This document shows positions 33,399 to 43,445 of a DNA stretch of 64,000 nucleotides, one piece after another. Position numbers and translations under genes: made by a program. The notes beneath the pieces were generated by a model. It saw nothing but the letters and a program-made list of their open reading frames with translations, was not told the DNA's origin and searched no databases. The stretch comes from Dietzia sp. B32 (GTDB taxonomy: Bacteria; Actinomycetota; Actinomycetes; Mycobacteriales; Mycobacteriaceae), in NCBI RefSeq assembly GCF_024732245.1, contig NZ_CP093845.1, positions 1,922,001-1,986,000 of the forward strand. Direction: 5' to 3'. Numbering within the stretch: the stretch's first letter is position 1; each line of letters starts with the position of its first letter.

Positions 33399-34630
33399 TG
33401 AGCCGCATACTTCTCGCTTCCGATTCCGCCGATCTTCGCGGACTGATCGCCACCGCGACCGGCGAACCGGTCTCGGTGATCGCCGGAGCCCCGCTGCCCG
33501 CCGGCCCGTCGCAGTTGTTCCAGCAGCTCGGTTCGGGTATCGCCATCCCCCAGGTCGTCGTGATCGACACCGCCGCAGGCCGCAACGAGGCGCTGCAGCT
33601 CTCGTCCCGCCTCGCCGCCGAGTGCCCCGGCATGGCCGTGGTGCTGGTGAGCGATCACCCGGACGCCTTCGCCCTGGCCGCCCTGCGGGCTGGCGCGTGC
33701 GACGTGGTGCACCTCGACGCCGATGTCGCCGAGATTGCAGCGGTGCTCGGTCGCGCCGCACAGGTCGCCGCCACTACCGCACCCCAGGGGCCAGGTGACC
33801 CCGCCATGAACGGCAGCGCCAGCACGCGCGGCCGCGTCATCAGCGTGGTCTCCCCCAAGGGCGGGGTCGGCAAGACGACGGTCGCCACCAACCTGGCGGT
33901 GGGCCTGGCCCGCTCCGCCCCGAACTCGACGGTCCTCGTGGACCTGGACGTGCAGTTCGGCGACGTGGCCAGCGCACTCAACCTCGACCCCGAGCACACC
34001 CTTCTCGATGTGGTCCGCGGCCCGGCCGTCAAGGACTCGATGGTCCTCAAGACCTTCCTCACCCAGCACCAGACCGGCCTCTACACCGTGTGCGCGCCGG
34101 CGTCCCCCGCCGACGCCGACGACATCACCTCCGCCGACGTGGCCCAGCTGCTGAAGACCCTGGCCTCGGAGTTCCGCTACGTCGTGGTGGACACCGCCCC
34201 CGGACTGGACGACCACGCGCTCGCCGCGATCGACCAGGCCGACGAGCTGGTCCTCCTCACCAGTCTCGACGTGCCGGGCGTCCGGGGCCTGCGCAAGGAG
34301 ATGGCCATCCTGCGCGACCTGGCCCTGGACTTCGACAAACGACACATCCTGGTGAACTTCGCCGACCCGCGCAGCGGGCTGACCAAGGCCGACGCCGAAG
34401 CCACCATCGGCACCGGAGTCGACCTGGTCCTCCCCCGCAGCAAGGCCGTGCCCGTCTCCGTCAACCAGGGCCTGCCCCTCCTGCAGAGCGACACCCGCGA
34501 CCCCATGACCAAGCAGCTGCGCAAACTGGTCGACCAGTTCACCCCGGCGCCCATGCGCCCCACCCAGACCGCCGTGCCCCTCACCATGGGAGGCCGGCAC
34601 CGACTCCGTAGGAAGCGGGTGAAGGCATGA
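33398..34630 (+). CDS. cpaE: Tad localisation ATPase CpaE/TadZ
   Basis: 410 residues. The N-terminal receiver-like domain (1 to about 120) lacks an obvious full set of phospho-acceptor residues. The C-terminal MinD/ParA-type ATPase carries the deviant Walker A SPKGGVGKTT, switch VLVDLDVQFGDVASAL and VVVDTAPGLDD. A basic C-terminus (RHRLRRKRVKA) may contact the membrane or a partner. Places the Tad machine at its site in the cell. Starts inside the cpaB stop and overlaps cpaF as ATGA. Confidence 0.92.
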   Translation: MSRILLASDSADLRGLIATATGEPVSVIAGAPLPAGPSQLFQQLGSGIAIPQVVVIDTAAGRNEALQLSSRLAAECPGMAVVLVSDHPDAFALAALRAGACDVVHLDADVAEIAAVLGRAAQVAATTAPQGPGDPAMNGSASTRGRVISVVSPKGGVGKTTVATNLAVGLARSAPNSTVLVDLDVQFGDVASALNLDPEHTLLDVVRGPAVKDSMVLKTFLTQHQTGLYTVCAPASPADADDITSADVAQLLKTLASEFRYVVVDTAPGLDDHALAAIDQADELVLLTSLDVPGVRGLRKEMAILRDLALDFDKRHILVNFADPRSGLTKADAEATIGTGVDLVLPRSKAVPVSVNQGLPLLQSDTRDPMTKQLRKLVDQFTPAPMRPTQTAVPLTMGGRHRLRRKRVKA

Positions 34631-36138
34631 GCCTGTCCGATCGCCTCCGCGCCGCGCGCGTCGCCACCGGCACGACCCTCACCGACGCGCCCCCGACCGA
34701 GGCCGCCGCGCCGGTCCCCGCCGCCACGGACCCGACGTCGTCCGTGGCCACCGCCACCTCGATGGCGACGACGACGAGGTCGGCCGCTGCGGGCACCACG
34801 CAATCTCTCGCGTCCGCGAGCGGTCCCCTCACCGACGACCCGACCGCCGATCCGCTGATCGCCCTCAAGGAACGCGCGGCCACCGCACTGTTCGAGCGCA
34901 TCGGCGCTCGGCTGAACAACCCCTCGCTCACCGAGGACCAGCTCCACACCATGGTCCGCGCCGAGCTCAACAAGGTCGTCGAGGACGAGACCGTCCCGCT
35001 GACCGGGGACCAGCGCCAGCGCCTCATCACCGACGTCCAGGCCGACGTCCTGGGTCACGGCCCGCTCGAGAAGTTGCTCGAGGACCCGGACATCACCGAG
35101 ATCATGGTCAACGGTCCCGACATGATCTTCGTCGAGCGCGCCGGTCAGATCACCCGACACCCCTCGCGATTCACCTCCGAGGACCACCTGCGGCAGGTGA
35201 TCGAGCGGATCGTCTCCCGCATCGGCCGCCGCGTCGACGAGTCGTCCCCGCTGGTCGATGCCCGCCTCGCGGACGGCTCCCGCGTCAACGCGGTGATCCC
35301 TCCCCTGGCCGTCAACGGCTCCTCGCTGACGATCCGGAAATTCTCCAAGGACCCGTACCAGGTCCATGACCTCATCCGCTTCGGCACCATCACCCCCGAG
35401 ATGGCCGAGGTTCTGCAGGCCTGCGTGCAGGCACGACTCAACATCATCGTCTCCGGCGGCACCGGATCCGGTAAGACCACCCTGCTCAACGTCCTGTCCT
35501 CGTTCATCCCCGAGGGCGAGCGGATCGTCACCATCGAGGACGCCGTCGAGCTCCAGCTGCAGCAGGACCACGTGGTCCGGCTCGAGTCCCGACCCGCGAA
35601 CATCGAGGGCCGCGGGGAGATCACCATCCGTGAACTCGTCCGGAACTCCCTGCGTATGCGTCCCGACCGCATCGTGGTGGGCGAGGTCCGCGGTGGCGAG
35701 ACCCTCGACATGCTCCAGGCGATGAACACCGGCCACGACGGCTCACTCTCCACCGTCCACTCCAATTCGCCACGTGACGCCATCGCCCGCCTGGAGACGC
35801 TGGTGCTCATGGCGGGCATGGACCTGCCGCTACGGGCCATCCGGGAGCAGATCGCCTCCGCCGTCGACGTCATCATCCAGCTCACCCGCCTCCGCGACGG
35901 AACCCGCCGCATCACCGCCGTCACCGAGGTCCAGGGCATGGAGGGGCAGACGGTCACCCTGCAGGACGCGTTCTTGTTCGACTACTCCGCCGGCGTCGGT
36001 CCCGACGGCAAGTTCCTCGGCAAGCCCGTCGCCACCGGGGTGCGCCCGCGGTTCACCGACCGGTTCACCGAACTCGGCATCACCCTGTCCCCCCGCGTGT
36101 TCGGGGCCACCACCGACGGAGCGGGGTCGATCCGATGA
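34627..36138 (+). CDS. cpaF: Tad secretion ATPase CpaF/TadA
   Basis: 503-residue type II/IV secretion ATPase that drives pilus extension (and possibly retraction). Low-complexity Ala/Thr-rich N-terminus of about 75 residues, then the N-domain (LLEDPDITEIMVNGPDMIFVE) and the RecA core with Walker A GGTGSGKTT (about 278), Asp box (VTIEDAVELQL), Walker B region (MRPDRIVVGEVRGGE) and His box (GHDGSLSTVHSNSP). Overlaps both neighbours by 4 bp (ATGA), so the set is translated in series. Confidence 0.95.
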   Translation: MSLSDRLRAARVATGTTLTDAPPTEAAAPVPAATDPTSSVATATSMATTTRSAAAGTTQSLASASGPLTDDPTADPLIALKERAATALFERIGARLNNPSLTEDQLHTMVRAELNKVVEDETVPLTGDQRQRLITDVQADVLGHGPLEKLLEDPDITEIMVNGPDMIFVERAGQITRHPSRFTSEDHLRQVIERIVSRIGRRVDESSPLVDARLADGSRVNAVIPPLAVNGSSLTIRKFSKDPYQVHDLIRFGTITPEMAEVLQACVQARLNIIVSGGTGSGKTTLLNVLSSFIPEGERIVTIEDAVELQLQQDHVVRLESRPANIEGRGEITIRELVRNSLRMRPDRIVVGEVRGGETLDMLQAMNTGHDGSLSTVHSNSPRDAIARLETLVLMAGMDLPLRAIREQIASAVDVIIQLTRLRDGTRRITAVTEVQGMEGQTVTLQDAFLFDYSAGVGPDGKFLGKPVATGVRPRFTDRFTELGITLSPRVFGATTDGAGSIR

Positions 36139-37079
36139 CCGCGTCGCTGTTCTCTCCCGCTGCCTTCGGGCTCGCCGCCGTCACCCTGGCCATCGCCGTC
36201 CTCACCTTTCTGGCGCTCGCCCCCGCACGCGGCCACATCCCGCGCGAGCGCCGGAGGCCCGACCAGCCCGACGGCCCCGGCCTGCTGAATCGCACCGCCA
36301 CCGCGCTCACCGAGGCGATCGACTCGCTCCTGCGCCGCCGCGGGACCACCGGAGCCGGCCAGCTCGAACGCGCCGGCGTCCGCATGGGGCTCCAGGACTA
36401 CGTCTTCCTCGTCGTCGTCGCCACGATCGTCGCCTTCGCCCTGGGACTGATCCTCATCGGGCCACTGATGGGCGTGTTCCTCGCCCTCCTCGCCCCCGCG
36501 GGCGGATACATCCTGCTCCAGGTCCTCGCCGCCCGCCGACGCGCCGCGTTCGCGGACCAGCTCGATGACTCCCTGCAGCTCATGGCCAGCAGCCTGCGCG
36601 CCGGACACAGCCTCCTGCAGGCACTGGCCTCCGTGGCCCGCGAGGCCGAACAGCCGACCTCCGAGGAGTTCGCTCGGATCATCAACGAGACCCGCGTCGG
36701 TCGCGAGCTCGCGCCGGCGCTGGAGGAGACCGCGAACCGGATGGGTAGCCAGGACTTCGTCTGGGTCACCCAGGCGATCGCCATCAACCGCGAGGTCGGA
36801 GGCAACCTCGCCGAGGTCCTCGACGGCGTCGGCCACACCATCCGCGAACGCAACCAGATCCGCCGACAGGTCCAGGCACTCGCCGCCGAGGGCAAGCTCT
36901 CCGCCTACGTCCTCATGGCACTGCCGTTCGGCATCGGCGGATTCCTGTTCATCTCCAACCCCTCGTACATCGGCGTGCTCACCCAGAGCCCGCTGGGCTG
37001 GGGGATGATCGCCGCCGGAGTGGTGATGCTCATCATCGGCGGGATCTGGTTGAGCAAGGTCGTGCGCATCAAATTCTGA
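36135..37079 (+). CDS. tadB: Tad inner-membrane platform protein TadB
   Basis: 314-residue T2SSF-domain membrane protein. Helices near residues 7-27, 90-125, 255-275 and 285-305; a cytoplasmic T2SSF domain sits between, with SLQLMASSLRAGHSLLQALASVA. With TadC it forms the platform that couples CpaF to pilin assembly. Overlaps cpaF by 4 bp. An 85-bp C/T-rich gap separates it from tadC. Confidence 0.92.
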   Translation: MTASLFSPAAFGLAAVTLAIAVLTFLALAPARGHIPRERRRPDQPDGPGLLNRTATALTEAIDSLLRRRGTTGAGQLERAGVRMGLQDYVFLVVVATIVAFALGLILIGPLMGVFLALLAPAGGYILLQVLAARRRAAFADQLDDSLQLMASSLRAGHSLLQALASVAREAEQPTSEEFARIINETRVGRELAPALEETANRMGSQDFVWVTQAIAINREVGGNLAEVLDGVGHTIRERNQIRRQVQALAAEGKLSAYVLMALPFGIGGFLFISNPSYIGVLTQSPLGWGMIAAGVVMLIIGGIWLSKVVRIKF

Positions 37080-37164
37080 CCCGGAGCCCGGCCCCGGGCC
37101 CCGTATCCCTCTCGTCTCCCCTCCCCTCCCCCTCTGCCCGTCTCCGCGAAAGGAGGCCCCCGCG

Positions 37165-38067
37165 ATGCCGCTGACCGCCGCGTTGGCCGTGTTCGTCCTG
37201 ACCGCCTCCGTGTTCCTGCTGGCCTTCGCCGTCTTCGCCGGCCGGGACACCGTCCGGGCGCGCACCGTCGCCAACCTCCGCCGCGGGACCGACGACGGAT
37301 TCGCCTCCGCCGTCGACCTGACCGGTGTTGACGACGACGACTCCCGCAGCCGCATGTACGAGGTCGCCCGCCGACTGACGCCGGTCGGCACCATCCGCAG
37401 GCTCGAGAAGCTGTCCATCCGCGCCGGTCGGCCCCGCGGCTGGTCCATCCAACGGCTCGTCGTGGCCAAGATCGTCCTGCCCCTGGCCGTGGTGCTGCTG
37501 GGCCTCATGCTGTTGCGTGCCAATCCGGAGCCGCTGCTGCTCCTGCTCATGCTGGGGACCGCGGTCGTCTGCTACTTCCTGCCCGAGCTCCTCCTGCAGA
37601 GCCGCGGCCAGGAGCGCAACGACGAGATCGCGCTCGAGCTGGCCGACACCCTCGACCAGATGACCATCGCGGTGGAGGCCGGGCTCGGCTTCGACGCCGC
37701 CATGGCCCGCGCCGGGCGCAACGGCACCGGCCCGCTCGCGCAGGAGCTCATCCGCACGCTGCAGGAGATCCAGGTGGGCCAGCTCCGCCGGACCGCCTAC
37801 GAGCAGCTGGCCATCCGCACCGACGTGCCCGACCTGCGCCGGTTCATCCGCGCGATCATCCAGGCCGACGCCTACGGCATCTCCGTGGCCGACGTGCTGC
37901 GCACGCAGGCGTCCGAGATGCGGCTCAAGCGGCGGCAGCGCGCCGAGGAGAAGGCGCAACAGGTGCCGGTCAAGGTGATCTTCCCGCTCCTCACGTGCAT
38001 CCTGCCCGTACTGTTCATCGTGCTGCTCGGTCCCACCGCGATCAACATGATGGAGGCGTTCTCCTGA
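37165..38067 (+). CDS. tadC: Tad inner-membrane platform protein TadC
   Basis: 300-residue T2SSF-domain protein, partner of TadB. N-terminal helix, a helix pair near residues 100-145, the conserved DTLDQMTIAVEAGLGFDAAMAR segment, and a C-terminal helix ILPVLFIVLLGPTAINMM. The start has a near-perfect AAAGGAGG site, the strongest in the locus, which fits a fresh ribosome entry after the gap behind tadB. One bp separates it from the peptidase gene. Confidence 0.92.
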   Translation: MPLTAALAVFVLTASVFLLAFAVFAGRDTVRARTVANLRRGTDDGFASAVDLTGVDDDDSRSRMYEVARRLTPVGTIRRLEKLSIRAGRPRGWSIQRLVVAKIVLPLAVVLLGLMLLRANPEPLLLLLMLGTAVVCYFLPELLLQSRGQERNDEIALELADTLDQMTIAVEAGLGFDAAMARAGRNGTGPLAQELIRTLQEIQVGQLRRTAYEQLAIRTDVPDLRRFIRAIIQADAYGISVADVLRTQASEMRLKRRQRAEEKAQQVPVKVIFPLLTCILPVLFIVLLGPTAINMMEAFS

Positions 38068-38068
38068 C

Positions 38069-38722
38069 ATGCTCTTCGTGATCGCCGCGGCCTCGGCCGT
38101 CGTGGCCGGTGTGGCCGCGGCGGTGCTCGGGCGATGGATGCGCTCGGTCGCCGGGTCGGACTCGCGGTGGCTGCGCTGCGGCCTGCACGTTGTGCTGGCG
38201 GCGGCCGGAGGGTTCGGTGCCGCGCATCTGGCCCTGGGCTGGGCGGACCTGGTGACGTTCCTCGTCCTGGCCGTGGCCTGCGCGCTGCTGGTGCCGATCG
38301 ACCTGGCGGTGTTCCGCCTGCCGGATGCGCTGGTCCTGCCGCTGTACCCGGTGGTGTTCCTCGGTTTGGCGGTGACGGCCGCGATGTTCGACGAGTGGGG
38401 CTCGTTCGGCCGGGCCGCCGCGGCGGCGGCCGCGCTGTTCGCGTTCTACTTCGTGCTGGCGCTCATCAACCCGTCCGGACTCGGCCTGGGGGACGTCAAG
38501 CTCTCCGGCGTGCTCGGCGCGTTCCTCGGCTGGTTCGGCTGGCCCGCCGTGCTCGCGGGGACGTTGGCCGCGTTCGTCATCAACGCCGCGGTCGCGCTCG
38601 TGCTCCTGGCCGCGGGTCGGGTGGGGGCCAAGAGCGGCATCGCGTTCGGCCCGGCCATGGTGATCGGCGCGGTCGTCGGCGCCGCCTACTGGGCCGTGCG
38701 CTCGGCGGCGTTGGCGGGCTGA
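38069..38722 (+). CDS. Tad prepilin peptidase (TadV/CpaA, A24 family)
   Basis: 217-residue aspartic membrane protease that removes the Flp and TadE/TadG-type leaders. The two catalytic Asp positions are in VPIDLAVFRLPD (about residue 75) and GLGLGDVKL (GxGD, about residue 142). About seven hydrophobic helices; no N-methylation domain, as expected for the short TadV type. Its 3' end overlaps the convergent TspO-like gene by 37 bp. Last gene of the tad locus. Confidence 0.9.
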   Translation: MLFVIAAASAVVAGVAAAVLGRWMRSVAGSDSRWLRCGLHVVLAAAGGFGAAHLALGWADLVTFLVLAVACALLVPIDLAVFRLPDALVLPLYPVVFLGLAVTAAMFDEWGSFGRAAAAAAALFAFYFVLALINPSGLGLGDVKLSGVLGAFLGWFGWPAVLAGTLAAFVINAAVALVLLAAGRVGAKSGIAFGPAMVIGAVVGAAYWAVRSAALAG

Positions 38723-39639
38723 GCCGCGCGCGGCTGCCGCGTGCGGACCGTGAGTCGCCGGGCGAGGGCAACGACGACCACCACGACGGACGCGATCGCC
38801 GCCGTCCACACCAGGGCCGCCGATTCGTGCTCGCCCGAGGTGCGGCCGTACGCAACCCACGCCAAGCCCCACGCGGTGGCCAGCGCCGGCGGGATCCGCC
38901 CGCCGCTGAGGAGCGCGGTCGCCACGCCCACGGCGGCGGCCACGATGATGCCGACGATCCCGAACGGCACCTCGGTCACCACGTCGACGCCTTCGCTCGC
39001 GAGCCACGCGTAGGTATTGGCGAAGAACGCCACCGATACCCAGCCGAGGTACAGGCCGAACGTGCCGTCGGTGACCACGGTCTCGGGCACCCCGCCGATG
39101 CGCGGCGCCCCGAGGATGAACATGATGCGGATGAGCACCGCGAGCAGCAGCACGATCACCAGCACGGATCCCAGGATCAGCTCCATCTGGACCGCCCAGA
39201 TCCACGCGGCGTTGAGCAGCACCGAGGCCAGGGCCCACGGCCGCAGCGCCGCCTGCCGGACCGAGCGGCGGGCCACCGGCGTGAGCTGCCAGAGGGCGTA
39301 TGCGGCGAGCCCGAGGTAGATCACGCTCCAGATGCTGAACGCCGACCCGGCGGGCGCGACCGGCGTGGCGTCGGCGGACAGGACCCCGCCGGCGGCCTCG
39401 GCGATCGGCGTCCCGCCCAGCGCTCCGCTGCCGATGAAGGCGGCCACGATCGCGGCGGCGGTCCCCAGCAGGGTGATGATGGGCAGCGCCCAGCCGGTCG
39501 GGGCGGGCAGGTCGCCGGGGCCGGCGGCGTCGGCGGGCCCGCCCGGCAGCCCGGCGTGCCGCTGTCCCGTCGCACGGGCGTCTGTCACACGGGCGTCTGT
39601 CGCGTGGTTGTCGCTCGAGGGGGTCGTGTGAGAGCTCAT
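38686..39639 (-). CDS. TspO/MBR-related membrane protein
   Basis: 317-residue membrane protein with a polar N-terminus of about 45 residues and 6-8 hydrophobic helices. The AGSAFSIWSVIYLGLAAYAL and LNAAWIWAVQ segments resemble the tryptophan-rich sensory protein (TspO) family in its longer actinobacterial form. Bacterial TspO proteins bind tetrapyrroles; that role is not shown here. ATG 39639 is behind GGAG; a longer reading upstream is not supported. Overlaps the peptidase gene by 37 bp on the opposite strand. Confidence 0.75.
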   Translation of the reverse strand: MSSHTTPSSDNHATDARVTDARATGQRHAGLPGGPADAAGPGDLPAPTGWALPIITLLGTAAAIVAAFIGSGALGGTPIAEAAGGVLSADATPVAPAGSAFSIWSVIYLGLAAYALWQLTPVARRSVRQAALRPWALASVLLNAAWIWAVQMELILGSVLVIVLLLAVLIRIMFILGAPRIGGVPETVVTDGTFGLYLGWVSVAFFANTYAWLASEGVDVVTEVPFGIVGIIVAAAVGVATALLSGGRIPPALATAWGLAWVAYGRTSGEHESAALVWTAAIASVVVVVVALARRLTVRTRQPRAAQPANAAERTAQ

Positions 39640-39711
39640 AACTCCACCCAACCACGCATCTGCAGATGGTGCAGCCGGTGTCGGGGCTCGCCCCGACCGC
39701 CCCGAGCCGCG

Positions 39712-39783
39712 AAATCGGCTACTCCGAATCGGGATCGGCGAGCCCAATTGGACTAGCCGATGCCGATTCGGAGTAGCGGATCT
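39712..39783. repeat. Dispersed palindrome, copy B (30-12-30)
   Basis: Arms 39712-39741 and 39754-39783 pair at 26 of 30 positions around a 12-nt loop. Both arms keep the CTACTC-type core and the right arm begins TAGCCGAT as in copy A at 10166-10237. Located upstream of the TspO-like gene and 30 bp after the end of copA, so it could terminate the copper operon. Confidence 0.75.
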
Positions 39784-39813
39784 GGAGGGGAGGGGCCGGC
39801 CGAGCGGGATCGG

Positions 39814-42231
<2,418 letters not shown>

Positions 42232-42238
42232 GGTGTCC

Positions 42239-42454
42239 TCATCCCTCAGATGTGACGGTGTACCCGGCCTCGTCCACGGCGGCACGGACCGCCGCGGGAT
42301 CGACCGGATCGGAGGAGACGGCGACGAGGCGACCCGACTCCAGATCGACCTCGACCTCCGTGACTCCCGAGATCTCCGAGACCTCCTCCTGCACGGAGGC
42401 GACGCAGTGGCCGCAGGTCATGCCGGAGACGGTGAAGGTTGCGGTGGCGGACAT
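42239..42454 (-). CDS. copZ: Copper chaperone CopZ (HMA domain)
   Basis: 71-residue ferredoxin-like HMA protein with the Cu(I) site GMTCGHC near the N-terminus. Delivers copper to CopA and probably to CsoR. ATG 42454 has a GAGGAG site; copA starts 7 bp downstream, so the two are coupled. Confidence 0.93.
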   Translation of the reverse strand: MSATATFTVSGMTCGHCVASVQEEVSEISGVTEVEVDLESGRLVAVSSDPVDPAAVRAAVDEAGYTVTSEG

Positions 42455-42522
42455 GGCGTTCTCCTCGTTCGGGTGGCGGGTGTGCGGTGACTGTCGGATC
42501 GCACGGTCGGTCGGCGCGGTGG

Positions 42523-42813
42523 TCAGGACCTGACCAGGCGGGCGATGGCGGCGTTGGCCTCGGCGAGCTTGGCCTCGGCCTCCTCCGGACTGCCGTTCCC
42601 GATGGCCCCGGCGACGCAGTGGCCGAGATGCTCCTCGAGCAGGCTCAGGGAGACGGACTGCAGGGCGCGGGTCATGGCGGAGACCTGCGTGAGGATGTCG
42701 ATGCAGTACTTGTCCTCCTCGACCATCCGTTGCAGCCCGCGGGCCTGACCCTCGATGCGGCGCAGCCGCTTGAGGTGGTCCTCCTTGTGCGGGGCGTATC
42801 CGTGCTCAGCCAT
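42523..42813 (-). CDS. csoR: Copper-sensing repressor CsoR
   Basis: 96-residue DUF156/CsoR repressor forming a four-helix tetramer. Cu(I) ligands Cys37, His62 and Cys66 are all present in the C-H-C pattern; KEDHLKRLRRIEGQARGLQRM is the conserved N-terminal helix. Copper binding releases DNA. It reads into copZ-copA (69 bp gap) and has a CsoR-type operator over its own -10 box, giving autoregulation of the whole operon. The start is leaderless: TACCGT ends 7 nt before the ATG. Confidence 0.95.
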   Translation of the reverse strand: MAEHGYAPHKEDHLKRLRRIEGQARGLQRMVEEDKYCIDILTQVSAMTRALQSVSLSLLEEHLGHCVAGAIGNGSPEEAEAKLAEANAAIARLVRS

Positions 42814-42820
42814 GCCGCAT

Positions 42821-42840
42821 ACGGTACCCCCCTAGGGTAC
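42821..42840 (-). promoter_or_regulatory. CsoR operator overlapping csoR -10 box
   Basis: TACCC-N5-GGGTA dyad (42825-42839, extended to GTAC ends) characteristic of CsoR/RcnR-family operators. The TACCGT -10 box (42821-42826, minus strand) shares its edge, so bound CsoR would block RNA polymerase. Confidence 0.8.
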
Positions 42841-42971
42841 CCACCGCAAGGGTGACGGCGTTCGCGATCGGCGCTGTGGCCCATCGGATCGGTTCCGAAT
42901 CCGCCTCTTGGTGCCTATGGTCGGGGCGAGGCCACCCTCCGATGTCGATCAGTCGAGAAAGGAATGGACTC

Positions 42972-43445
42972 ATGACCGACACGACCCGCACCGCTCGCCC
43001 GGCCCGGCCCCGCTCCCCCGTCCAGTACGCAGCCCTCGCCTTCGGCGTGGTGTTCCTGCTCGTGGGTATCGCCGGCTTCATCCCCGGGATCACCACCGCG
43101 TACGACACCATGCAGTTCGCCGGCCACCACTCCGAGGCCATGCTGTTGGGCCTGTTCCAGGTGTCGATCCTCCACAACATCGTCCACCTGCTTTACGGAG
43201 TCGTCGGCCTCCTGATGGCCCGCACCGCTTCGCAGGCCCGCATCTACCTACTGGCAGGCGGTGCCGTCTACCTGGTCCTGTGGATCTACGGCCTGGTGAT
43301 CGGTCACGACTCGTCGGCCAACTTCGTGCCGCTCAACACGGCCGACAACTGGCTGCACTTCCTCCTGGGCATCGCCATGGTCGCCCTGTCCTTCCTCCAC
43401 CGCCGGCAGCCGCGCAGAGCCTATGAGATCCATGACACCCGGTAG
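42972..43445 (+). CDS. DUF4383 four-helix membrane protein
   Basis: 157 residues with four hydrophobic helices (about 20-42, 62-85, 92-112 and 122-142) and the DUF4383 pattern ILHNIVHLLYGVVGL with paired His residues. A similar His occurs in the last helix (DNWLHFLLG). ATG 42972 has AAAGGA upstream; a TATGGT box near 42915 could be the promoter. Divergent from csoR and overlapping the molybdoenzyme gene by 23 bp, so it belongs to that operon. Function unknown; many DUF4383 genes sit in stress-induced operons. Confidence 0.82.
   Translation: MTDTTRTARPARPRSPVQYAALAFGVVFLLVGIAGFIPGITTAYDTMQFAGHHSEAMLLGLFQVSILHNIVHLLYGVVGLLMARTASQARIYLLAGGAVYLVLWIYGLVIGHDSSANFVPLNTADNWLHFLLGIAMVALSFLHRRQPRRAYEIHDTR

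Noticed and set aside
37080-37164. Possible small gene between tadB and tadC
   Set aside because: C/T-rich spacer with no start codon and only the tadC ribosome site.
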